NCBI GenBank assembly: GCA_949282215.1
Contig: CASDPF010000015.1
Span: 1-38,115, forward strand
Source: an uncultured bacterium
GTDB lineage: Bacteria > Cyanobacteriota > Vampirovibrionia > Gastranaerophilales > Gastranaerophilaceae
Direction: 5' to 3'
DNA: 38,115 bases
In this document: piece after piece, positions 30,778 through 38,115 of the stretch
How the letters are laid out: every line of letters begins with the position of its first letter
How positions within the stretch are numbered: the stretch's first letter is position 1
The notes under the pieces: generated by a model
Database searches by the model: none
Seen by the model: only the letters and a program-made list of their open reading frames with translations
What the model was told of the DNA's origin: nothing
Position numbers and translations under genes: made by a program

Positions 30778-32226
30778 TTAATGATGAGTTTTTTTTCTGT
30801 CAATACCAAATTGTTCAATTTTTTTGTAAAATGTATTATTGCTAATATTCAGCTCTTTGCATATTTCATTGACTGATTTTTTTGAATTAATCAATTGTTC
30901 TAATTGTTCTTTGGTTATTTTTTTTGCATTATCAAAGACTTTTTTGCCGGAGCTTTGTAAATTATATTTCCTTAACAAGCTGTGATACATATTAGTTGTA
31001 AGGTCATACATCTCACATATTTCCTGCGTTGTTGCCCCTTCATCTAAATATTGCTGGACTTCTTTTATATTGATAGAATTGAGTTTTTTAATAGAGTTAC
31101 TCATTACGGTATCAACTTTAGCTTCTTTTGTTTTGATATAAAATGCAGTAGGAGAGATGTTTAATTTTTCTTCTATGTCGTCTTGTGATTTCCAATCTGA
31201 TACTACTTTTTCCAGTTTATTTTTTTGTACTTCTTTTAATTTGTAGTGATGTTGATAATTATAGTTTATATTTAATTTTTTAAATAATCTGTAAATTGCA
31301 GATGGGTCAGAAAAGTTAAAATGCTTACATAACTCTTTAACCGTCAAGCCTTTGTCTACCAATTCTTGTAATTCTTCTTTTGATATATTTGCCATGGCAG
31401 CTTTGTTTTTACGGAATTCTGTCATTATTCCAAATCTGTTTACTAATGTTGAATAATTTCTTCTCGATATATTTAATTCTTTACAGATTTCATCAACTTT
31501 TTTACCGCTTTTTATAAGATTTTCTAATTTTTCTTTAGTTATATTTTCTAAAGTACTTTTAGTTTTCATTATTTGAGTTTCTATTTTAAATTTTCCGATA
31601 AGTCTTTGCAGAGTAGGTTGAGATATGCCAAGGATTTTGCTTATTTCAGGATATGTTTTTTCGCTTTCAATTAATTTAGTAATTTCTTCTTTTGTAATTT
31701 CGGAAGTCCTCATTTTATTTTTTCTATATAAAGTTTGAATATCCAGCTTTTTTACCAACACATAATATACAGGTTCAGAGATACTTAATCTTTCACATAT
31801 TTCTTTTATTGGAAGTTCCATATCTACCAGTTCTTGTAATAGTTCTTTTGTAACTTTTTTGCTGTTTGCACCTAATATATATTGTCTAAGGTTAAATTTT
31901 TCCAATAAATTATAATAAGCTGTAGTTGTAATTTTAAAAAACTTACAAATCTCATTTATTGTGAAATGATTTTTTAGCATCTCTTCAAATTTATCTTTAG
32001 ATATTTTGCTTAATTCGTCATTGTAAATTGATAATCTTTTTTCAATTCCTAAGGCTTTTAAGTGTTTGTAATAAGTAGCTGTACTTATGCCTAAGTTTTC
32101 AATAATTTTTTTTTCAGATATTCCGGACTCACGCAGTTGTAAAATTTGATCTTTGGATATATTGATTTTTCGAGCTGCGAATGATGGATTTGTATTTATG
32201 TAGCTAGAGTTAATTGTAATATTCAT
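30778..32226 (-). CDS. Protein built of nine tandem HTH repeats, 482 aa
   Basis: After M-N-I-T-I-N-S-S-Y-I-N-T-N-P-S-F-A-A-R-K, the protein consists of about nine repeats of roughly 52 residues beginning near 22, 74, 124, 176, 228, 280, 332, 386 and 436. Each reads approximately [NK]-I-[ST]-K-E-x-L-x-x-L-[IV], then E-I-C-K-x-L-N-I-S, then Y-Y-x-L-[LV]-K-K-F, the helix-turn-helix pattern of resolvase/Psq-like DNA-binding domains. Linkers are basic (Y-R-K-N-K, M-K-T-K-S). No other domain. Likely a multivalent DNA-binding protein. Its own promoter has a direct repeat just upstream. Confidence 0.82.
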   Translation of the reverse strand: MNITINSSYINTNPSFAARKINISKDQILQLRESGISEKKIIENLGISTATYYKHLKALGIEKRLSIYNDELSKISKDKFEEMLKNHFTINEICKFFKITTTAYYNLLEKFNLRQYILGANSKKVTKELLQELVDMELPIKEICERLSISEPVYYVLVKKLDIQTLYRKNKMRTSEITKEEITKLIESEKTYPEISKILGISQPTLQRLIGKFKIETQIMKTKSTLENITKEKLENLIKSGKKVDEICKELNISRRNYSTLVNRFGIMTEFRKNKAAMANISKEELQELVDKGLTVKELCKHFNFSDPSAIYRLFKKLNINYNYQHHYKLKEVQKNKLEKVVSDWKSQDDIEEKLNISPTAFYIKTKEAKVDTVMSNSIKKLNSINIKEVQQYLDEGATTQEICEMYDLTTNMYHSLLRKYNLQSSGKKVFDNAKKITKEQLEQLINSKKSVNEICKELNISNNTFYKKIEQFGIDRKKTHH

Positions 32227-32260
32227 ATTGTATTAAAATCCTTAGAGAAATTAATTTGCT

Positions 32261-32289
32261 ATTATAGAGCAAATATACCATAATGTAAA
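32261..32289 (-). promoter_or_regulatory. Promoter of the HTH-repeat gene
   Basis: On the minus strand TTTACA (32289-32284), a 17-bp spacer and TATAAT (32266-32261), about 35 nt before the ATG at 32226. Confidence 0.7.
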
Positions 32290-32290
32290 A

Positions 32291-32329
32291 GAACACATGG
32301 TTTGATTATTTGTTCCACATGGTTTGATT
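32291..32329. repeat. 13-bp direct repeat next to the HTH-gene promoter (candidate operator)
   Basis: ACATGGTTTGATT occurs at 32295-32307 and 32317-32329, 22 bp apart (two helical turns). GAACA (32291-32295) and TGTTC (32311-32315) also form an inverted repeat. The pair begins 2 bp upstream of the -35 of the HTH-repeat gene. Confidence 0.6.
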
Positions 32330-32441
32330 TTTTTTGGCAACTTGTATTCAACGCTTTTTTAGTTTTCATCTATACGGCTTTACTTGTTTGTATTTACAAT
32401 TTTAATGAAATTGTTAGGTTTGATAATTATATAAATTTAAT

Positions 32442-32474
32442 AAAAACAGGAGTCAATTTTGAACTCCTGTTTTT
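32442..32474 (-). terminator. Terminator of the 805-aa/DUF6765 operon
   Basis: A perfect 12-bp stem 32442-32453 / 32463-32474, flanked by A and T runs, just after the DUF6765 gene on the minus strand. Confidence 0.9.
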
Positions 32475-32480
32475 ATAATT

Positions 32481-33563
32481 TTATGGTAATAAAAATGGTA
32501 CATTTTTACTCGCTAAGTACTCGGTTAAAAAGTCGAGTTGTTTTCTTGCTGCATTTTGAAATTTTAAATAATTAATAACTCCACCTTCACGTTTCACATC
32601 TTCTTTTTTGTAATCATAAATAAGTTCACTATCACCAGTTAAAAATAAAAGATTTTTACGCCAAGCTTCTGTCTGATCTTTATCTTTCGTTTCAAAAATT
32701 TTAAGTAATGTAATTATTGTATTGTAATCCAATTTTGTATAATTTCCTTTTTCAAAACTATTGTTGTTCCTTATACAAGTTAAAGCATAAACCATTTGAA
32801 CAAAAGCGAATAAAAATTCGAAAGGATTATATTTTTCAAGTTTCTTATCACCACACCATTGCGGATTAAATTTGTATTGTCTGTAACCCTCATCTGGTAA
32901 ATGCCCCATTCTGCCATGCCCCATATACGACATTGAAGAATATCTAAATCCTTTAGGTGTATATGGGAAACAGGTTAAATATTTTATATGATTACCAATA
33001 CCATCAATTTCTTCTACTGCTGTACTAGTATCATTAACCGCCCAACAAGGTGCACCAACAAAATATTGATGAGCCCAAGTATCAGCAAGGACATGCATTC
33101 TTAATCCTATTAATTCTAAATAGTTATTTTCTTTTGGATTAATCATTTCGTTTATCATTTTTTCGACGGTTTCGCTATTTGAAACACACATTAATTTAAA
33201 TAAATTCTTCTCATTGTCATCATAAGACCAACCTAATGGAAATAACTCGCTGTTATCGTCATTATCTTTACCATAACCCTCGTATTTATATATTTCATCA
33301 ATATTACCTGGCAGAAAATGAAATGGCATCCAAGCTTGTCTTATTTCATTAAGTTCACTATTTTTCCAATTTTGAGGATTTATAGCATAACTTGCCAATT
33401 TCGTACCACTTTGTACTGTATTTATTTCACCTGCAACTATGCTATTCTCATCGCAATCATCAACGAACTGGGCGCTATATGCTATTTTGAGAGCATCATC
33501 TTTATTGTATCCTGCTATTCTAGCAGCCGTATATGTTCCATAATAATGAAAATCTTTATTCAT
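32481..33563 (-). CDS. DUF6765-like protein (zinc phospholipase C/P1 nuclease-like), 360 aa
   Basis: The N-terminus N-K-D-F-H-Y-Y-G-T-Y-T-A-A-R-I-A-G-Y with A-Y-S-A-Q-F-V-D-D (Asp35, Asp36) and the motif H-V-L-A-D-T-W-A-H-Q (His157, Asp161, His165) are the pattern I recall for DUF6765; the His/Asp arrangement resembles metal sites of zinc-dependent phospholipase C folds. His6 and His82 could be further ligands. No signal peptide, although that fold is usually secreted. AAAGGAG precedes the ATG, 15 nt after the 805-aa gene, so the two form an operon. Enzymatic activity is inferred, not shown. Confidence 0.75.
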   Translation of the reverse strand: MNKDFHYYGTYTAARIAGYNKDDALKIAYSAQFVDDCDENSIVAGEINTVQSGTKLASYAINPQNWKNSELNEIRQAWMPFHFLPGNIDEIYKYEGYGKDNDDNSELFPLGWSYDDNEKNLFKLMCVSNSETVEKMINEMINPKENNYLELIGLRMHVLADTWAHQYFVGAPCWAVNDTSTAVEEIDGIGNHIKYLTCFPYTPKGFRYSSMSYMGHGRMGHLPDEGYRQYKFNPQWCGDKKLEKYNPFEFLFAFVQMVYALTCIRNNNSFEKGNYTKLDYNTIITLLKIFETKDKDQTEAWRKNLLFLTGDSELIYDYKKEDVKREGGVINYLKFQNAARKQLDFLTEYLASKNVPFLLP

Positions 33564-33578
33564 AATATCTCCTTTGAT

Positions 33579-35996
33579 TTATGCTGTTTGCAAGTTTAAC
33601 TTCTGTTTTTGTTTTTTCATTTCTTCTATTATATTTCTGTAATCAGCAACAAATTTTTCAATAGTGACGTATCCTGCAAGTGTTTCTGATTCTGAAATAT
33701 CATCAATAACGGTACTTTTATCAGCATAAGTTGCCTCTAAATAATAACCAATAATTTGTGGAGTATCGAATTTAAGAGTTACGCTGTTTGCATCTGATTT
33801 AGAGTGTACTGATGAAGAAGACGAAGAACTACTTGAACTGCTTGAACCACTAAAGAATAGGAAGCCTCCTCCACTTGATGCATGTTTTTCCGTTGAATCT
33901 GCAAAACTTTCCATGTAACTGTTACTAGAAGATACTTCAATAGAAATATCACGAGCAATTATCATTGCTACCGGATAGCACGGAAATACACAAGATGACA
34001 TCGCCGTTAATCGTGCATCATCAATTTTAGTATATTCCTCTGTTGGGTTAGGAGCTATTTTTGAAGTCGTAACATTAAACATATCCTTAGTTAATGCAAA
34101 AACTCCTGGATTAAACCAAGGACGTTCAATACTTACTTTTGCGATATTCATACCGATTGAGATGCTAGCATTTCCCTGCTCTGACAAGTTAGAAAATGAA
34201 CTTGATGCCTCGCTGCTTTTACTATCGCCTCCACAGAACCAAAACCCTGCTCCTCCTGTACTTTGAGATGCAGATGATTTCTGTGAAGTTTGCGTATTTA
34301 ATGTTGCAAAATCTTCATTAATTATTATTTGTGTATATCCCTCTGGAACTGTGTTTGGTGTTACGTTTTCTTCTGGGGTATTACTTTGGGTTTGTACTGA
34401 ATCTGAAAGTTGTATTTTTATCTGCAAATTAGTTATATCATTGTTAATCTGTTCAAGTTGTGTTTTTAAAGGTAATAATGCATTTTCAAGTTGTTTTAAA
34501 TTTTGAGATTTGATAAGACTTTCAGATTTAGTAGCTAGTTCTAAAGATGCATCCACTAATTGTTGTTGAGCCTCACATACACATTTGTTATCTTTTATTA
34601 GCTGTTGCACAATATCGTTAACTATACTAGCAGTGTCTTGTGTGTCGTCAGATTTCTGTTTGGTTAGTTTAGTTAATATCGTCTGCATTGAACTACTCTC
34701 TGGTGCAACAACAGATGCAATATCTAATGCAACATTAAATATTGATACAAGGTTACTCGAATAATTTTGTAATAAATTATTTCTTGCACTATCAATTTTA
34801 GCTTGACTAGTCGCAACGTCTTGCTGAAGTTTCAAAAGCTCTTCATCAGAAGGTATGAGAGAGGACAATTGGTCTATTTGAGATTGGACTTTAAATCTTA
34901 AAGTTGATAAATTCTGCATTTTGGTTGCAAGTGCAGCGGGAGTTTCTAATAAATCAACAGGAGTAAATGATGTACCTAGTAATTCAAACCAGTTTGAAGG
35001 ATATAAATTTACAGGATATATATATCCACCATCTGGTGTTAATTTTTCAGTATTTGTTAATGTCTGTCGTGCTTGTTGCAGTTCAGCACCGGAACCGCTA
35101 TCTAAAATTCCTTCTAATATTTTCATATCATTTGGAGAAAATACAGATAACACTTTTGACATTTTTTCATTTATTTTGTTTAGATAGCTTTCAGCTACAG
35201 TTTCATACCATTCAAGATAGGCATCATTATATTTTATGTTTTCTGATTCGGTATTTCCCGGGTATTTTTCTCGAAGAACTTTTTTCTCTTCATTTTGGAT
35301 TTCAGCCCAATCTTGTGTCGCATCCACCCAATCATCATACAGTCTAAAGAACACTTCTTGAAGTGTGTATGTTTTCTGAACATCGTCTCCAAAATCATAA
35401 GGATATTCTGTTAAAAGTAATCTTCTTAATTCATTTTTTGCATTTGCCATCTTTGCATTGAGCTTTGGGGATAGCATATCTAATGCAGAACGATATTGGT
35501 AAGGTAATGTTAGACCATTGTCACTCCCTGTAATTCTACATGGATCAAAAAGTTTATTTGCAAGTTTAGATTCGTTTGCTTCTACTGTTGGCCCTTTAGG
35601 AGCATTGTTTTTATAATCATATTTATAGTCTCCTGCGTATAATGACTGACCGGGTAAAGTTAACAAAAGAAATTGATTAGCATTACTACCGCCTATCACT
35701 GAATTTACTTTTTCATAAAAGATATCTGCAAAAGATTTAGATGCATCTCCTCCATCAGTGTTAGAAGTAGAATCTGCAAATAATCTATTTATTCTATGTA
35801 TTGTTTTTGTAACCATTTTTTCAACATAGTTAGCTTGGTTTGTTTTTTTTGTTTCTATTTTATCTGAATCTTCTTGAGTGCTAACTTCGGTTTTAGCGTT
35901 GATTGGATTTTTTGCAGAATTGCTTTCTGACGGTTTATTAACAGAATTTTGCATATTATTATTCTGCTTGTTTTGACTGTCATTGCTTTTGTCCAT
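33579..35996 (-). CDS. Large Ser-rich protein of unknown function, 805 aa
   Basis: N-terminal 55 residues are polar and low complexity (Asn, Ser, Gln, Lys). Residues about 90-350 are mixed, with Trp/Tyr-rich helices (F-F-R-L-Y-D-D-W-V-D-A-T-Q-D-W). Residues about 365-550 form long coiled coils. The C-terminal 230 residues are beta-like, with I-E-R-P-W-F-N-P-G-V-F, paired Gly-rich turns (G-G-A-G-F-W-F-C-G-G and S-G-G-G-F-L-F-F-S) and a run of about 12 Ser near 717-729 written in mixed codons, so selected at protein level. AGGAGG precedes the ATG. No signal peptide. Possibly a cytoplasmically made, self-assembling or exported particle or toxin component; this is speculation. Confidence 0.75.
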   Translation of the reverse strand: MDKSNDSQNKQNNNMQNSVNKPSESNSAKNPINAKTEVSTQEDSDKIETKKTNQANYVEKMVTKTIHRINRLFADSTSNTDGGDASKSFADIFYEKVNSVIGGSNANQFLLLTLPGQSLYAGDYKYDYKNNAPKGPTVEANESKLANKLFDPCRITGSDNGLTLPYQYRSALDMLSPKLNAKMANAKNELRRLLLTEYPYDFGDDVQKTYTLQEVFFRLYDDWVDATQDWAEIQNEEKKVLREKYPGNTESENIKYNDAYLEWYETVAESYLNKINEKMSKVLSVFSPNDMKILEGILDSGSGAELQQARQTLTNTEKLTPDGGYIYPVNLYPSNWFELLGTSFTPVDLLETPAALATKMQNLSTLRFKVQSQIDQLSSLIPSDEELLKLQQDVATSQAKIDSARNNLLQNYSSNLVSIFNVALDIASVVAPESSSMQTILTKLTKQKSDDTQDTASIVNDIVQQLIKDNKCVCEAQQQLVDASLELATKSESLIKSQNLKQLENALLPLKTQLEQINNDITNLQIKIQLSDSVQTQSNTPEENVTPNTVPEGYTQIIINEDFATLNTQTSQKSSASQSTGGAGFWFCGGDSKSSEASSSFSNLSEQGNASISIGMNIAKVSIERPWFNPGVFALTKDMFNVTTSKIAPNPTEEYTKIDDARLTAMSSCVFPCYPVAMIIARDISIEVSSSNSYMESFADSTEKHASSGGGFLFFSGSSSSSSSSSSSSVHSKSDANSVTLKFDTPQIIGYYLEATYADKSTVIDDISESETLAGYVTIEKFVADYRNIIEEMKKQKQKLNLQTA

Positions 35997-36093
35997 ATAA
36001 CCTCCTAACTTTCTCTTTAATCTATTCTTATTAAAACAGTATTTAAACTTTAAGTATTATAATTAATTACAAGGTATAAAATTCGGTAATTAA

Positions 36094-36751
36094 TTATGAC
36101 TTTTCACGTGTCATTAAAAGTGGCAAATTTAATTCATACAAAACATCATTTATGTAGAATACGTTTTTTGCAGTTTGTGCATTCTCCAATAAGTATTTGA
36201 CAACCATATCAAAGGCAATCGATTCTGATAAAACATATCCGGCTTTCTGTAACAAAAGATATATTTCATCTGTTTTTAGTTCTAAAGATATTGCAAGAGC
36301 GAGTAAAGATGCTTTAGTCGGATGATAATCAACCCTAATCCGTCTGTACATTCTGTCGCTAATCAATGCTTTATCATATATATTTTTATGTTTCTTTGGG
36401 GATAAATAAATTAATAAATTTAAATAATCATTAAAATTATCAGTTATTTTTAATGTAAAACCTGCTTTATTGGCAAGTTTCTCTTTTTCTAATTCTGAGA
36501 GTTTAAAAATTTTGGCAGCTTTAATAAGAATATTGATTTTGAGTTTTTTTTGTCTGAACACTATTTGGATTTTTTATCCAATGAGCTATATATTGTTTTT
36601 TTAAACCTATTAAAGCGTATACTGTTTCAATATTTTTAATCCCATGTCCTTTTTGAAAATCTTTTGCCAGTTTTTTCAATGCTGCTGCAAAACTTTCTTG
36701 AAGTGTAATACCTCTTTCTTCTAACCATTTTTCTGCTTTTTTGTTTGTCAT
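36094..36751 (-). pseudogene. HTH-like regulator or effector gene split by a frameshift
   Basis: Two overlapping ORFs: 36751-36521 (76 aa, M-T-N-K-K-A-E-K-W-L-E-E-R-G-I-T-L-Q-E-S) and 36561-36094 (155 aa from a GTG). The second ends with the widespread Firmicutes-type module I-S-D-R-M-Y-R-R-I, Y-H-P-T-K-A-S-L-L-A-L-A-I-S-L-E-L, A-G-Y-V-L-S and N-L-P-L-L. The N-terminal half joins naturally to it through L-I-K-A-A-K-I-F. The frames differ by +1, and an eight-A run (36543-36550) lies in the overlap, giving a slippage or mutation site. Only the first ORF has a good ribosome site (AAAGGAG). Function of the module is uncertain. Confidence 0.7.
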
Positions 36752-36783
36752 TTGTTTTCTCCTTTCTTGATTTTGTAAACAAA

Positions 36784-36818
36784 AACGGCTGTTAAAGAGA
36801 GGTATCTAAACAGCCGTT
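36784..36818 (-). terminator. Terminator upstream-side hairpin between the split gene and the barrel gene
   Basis: AACGGCTGTT (36784-36793) / AACAGCCGTT (36809-36818). On the minus strand it is followed by TTTTTG, so it ends transcription of the autotransporter-like gene. Confidence 0.85.
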
Positions 36819-36833
36819 AAAAATTTCTTTGTA

Positions 36834-38115
36834 TTATTTATTTCCTGTTAGCAACATTCTAGTTTTTGGAAGTTCCGGAAGTTTGCCCGCTGTTTTTTGT
36901 TTGTCGGGTTCTGCCTTGCCGAGAGTCCATCTGAATCCTGCCTGCAAACCAACACCGTTTCTGCCGCCGTTAGTGATGTATGTTTGGAAGAACCCTGTAA
37001 ATCTTTCACCCCAGGATTTTCTAACACCTACTCCGTATTTTACAAACGGGTCGATTGAAAGGTTCGGCAGAGAGACATTGTTTGCCTGAAAATGAGTTTT
37101 GTCCATAATATTCCAAACAACGCTTACACCCAAGTATGGCTGCCATCCGTTTTTCAGATTACCGATGAATTTAATTCCCGGTTCTAATTGGATTGCGTGT
37201 AGAGGGTCTGAGTTAATGCTGACACCTGCTGCATTATGGTAGTCGAATGTGTTAATAAATGAATATGACATCAATAAACTTGGCTGAATAATAAATTTAC
37301 CCTTTGCAAGTTCAAAGTTGTAGCCGGTTTTAGATGCAACGCCAGACATAAGCATTGCAAAATCTTCATTTCCGAACATTGCACTTGCTTCACCAACGCT
37401 TGCACCGACATTTGCAGTCAAACCTGTGAAAAAATTGCCTTTATATGCCATACCAACAGCCCCGAATGTTCCGCCGTTCTGATAGATGCTTACACCGTCA
37501 TAAGCCTGATGAGAGCCGTTATAGCCTGCATAGACACCCCACATTCCATCCCAACCATGACCGAGATCATAGAGTTCTGATTCAGCCCCGAAGAAAGAAC
37601 CGTAAGCAACATTTGAAACATCCGGTCCGTTATTAAGCGGGACACTTTCAAAAGTTGCATAAGGTCTGAACCATCCGGCTTTGTTTTCATACCGGGTAAT
37701 TGTCGGATCAAAGACTATATTTTTATTTGTCGCTGCGTATCTGTTACGCATTTTCATAGCCTGACGCTGGTCTTTTGTCATAAGCATATACATATCCATA
37801 TTACGGAATGCGTTGTCGTAAGAATTTAATTGTACAAGATAACCGCCTAACTGTGCAGCAACAGGAGCCGCAAAGACATCAGGATTAAAACTGCTGTATC
37901 CACCGCCGGAACTTTTTGCAAAATTAAACATCCCCATTGTCGGGTCATAACTTGCAGAGTATTTATAAATCGGAGAATATACAATATCTCCGCCCGTATA
38001 TTGAATTGCTCCGGCTAGGGCAGACCTTACATCATCACTCATTCCGCTTCCGAGAGGCGATATACTGAAAGTCATATCTTTAGTAGGTTCGGTGATTAAG
38101 ATATTTGAAATATTT
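36834..38115 (-). CDS. Autotransporter-type outer-membrane beta-barrel protein (partial, N-terminus outside window)
   Basis: The frame is open from the window edge: the codons before the first ATG (38075) read I-S-N-I-L-I-T-E-P-T-K-D without a stop, so the gene continues to the right. From about residue 130 (W-F-R-P-Y-A-T-F-E-S-V) it shows alternating aromatic/Gly beta strands (W-G-V-Y-A-G-Y-N-G-S, F-F-T-G-L-T-A-N-V-G-A-S-V-G, I-Q-P-S-L-L-M-S-Y-S-F, G-L-Q-A-G-F-R-W-T-L) typical of autotransporter translocator barrels. The barrel does not end at a terminal aromatic; a 30-residue Pro/Lys tail follows. Codon use is more GC-rich than its neighbours. It implies a diderm envelope. Confidence 0.82.
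   Translation of the reverse strand, partial: NISNILITEPTKDMTFSISPLGSGMSDDVRSALAGAIQYTGGDIVYSPIYKYSASYDPTMGMFNFAKSSGGGYSSFNPDVFAAPVAAQLGGYLVQLNSYDNAFRNMDMYMLMTKDQRQAMKMRNRYAATNKNIVFDPTITRYENKAGWFRPYATFESVPLNNGPDVSNVAYGSFFGAESELYDLGHGWDGMWGVYAGYNGSHQAYDGVSIYQNGGTFGAVGMAYKGNFFTGLTANVGASVGEASAMFGNEDFAMLMSGVASKTGYNFELAKGKFIIQPSLLMSYSFINTFDYHNAAGVSINSDPLHAIQLEPGIKFIGNLKNGWQPYLGVSVVWNIMDKTHFQANNVSLPNLSIDPFVKYGVGVRKSWGERFTGFFQTYITNGGRNGVGLQAGFRWTLGKAEPDKQKTAGKLPELPKTRMLLTGNK

Overview
The window is low-GC bacterial DNA. It most resembles a gut-type Gastranaerophilales (Melainabacteria/Vampirovibrionia), the non-photosynthetic relatives of Cyanobacteria; this is inference from gene content, not a database match. 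The pointers are a cyanobacteria-like AMIN/amidase_3 gene overlapping murI, a DUF3326 gene, a DUF3536-type GH57 hydrolase, many prepilin-like genes starting K-x-A-F-T-L-A-E-V, and numerous small lineage-type hypotheticals. No rRNA, tRNA, CRISPR array, insertion sequence or phage module was found.

Layout. 1-5.2 kb: the end of a + strand membrane gene, two hypotheticals, a YkgJ-type cysteine-cluster protein, a GH57 hydrolase and a secreted OB-like protein. 5.2-9.1 kb: two prepilin cassettes flanking ATP-dependent PEP carboxykinase. 9.1-13 kb: a small ferredoxin (too short for the usual ORF cut-off), phosphopentomutase, a first CobO, a gene-free stretch and a coiled-coil protein. 13-17.7 kb: rimP-nusA, a small hypothetical, a calpain-like cysteine protease and tuf. 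17.7-21.6 kb: a third and a fourth prepilin cassette (the fourth gene has an in-frame stop), with small hypotheticals and a ribbon-helix-helix regulator between them. 21.6-28.5 kb: a second CobO divergent from 5-formyl-THF cyclo-ligase, clpP, coiled-coil proteins, DUF3326, murI, the amidase and a solitary LuxR-type HTH. 28.6-38.1 kb is more accessory: a membrane protein, a protein made of nine tandem HTH repeats, a Ser-rich 805-aa protein in an operon with a DUF6765 protein, a frameshifted HTH-like gene, and an autotransporter barrel running off the right edge.

The most interesting structure is a leader cassette found four times, each time directly in front of a prepilin-like gene (from about 5236, 8020, 18109 and 20649). 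Each copy has its own promoter with 17-bp spacing, a strong Shine-Dalgarno, a 16-codon ORF (M-Q-K-...-R-I-S-G-G-G-A) built on exactly 11 G, an invariant CCTCCG element complementary to the prepilin Shine-Dalgarno, and a CCGTG/CACGG hairpin. The flank of the CCTCCG/CGGAGG helix covaries between copies. A one-base change in the G tract would move the leader ribosome into a frame that reads through the anti-Shine-Dalgarno arm in all four copies. I propose a candidate phase-variable or ribosome-controlled translational switch for a pilin family.

Other noteworthy points: murI has no ATG/GTG/TTG start and appears to begin at ATT behind GGAGGG. Several genes lack a Shine-Dalgarno and have a -10 box exactly 6 nt before ATG, suggesting leaderless mRNAs. 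The nine-repeat HTH protein has a direct-repeat site just upstream of its own promoter.
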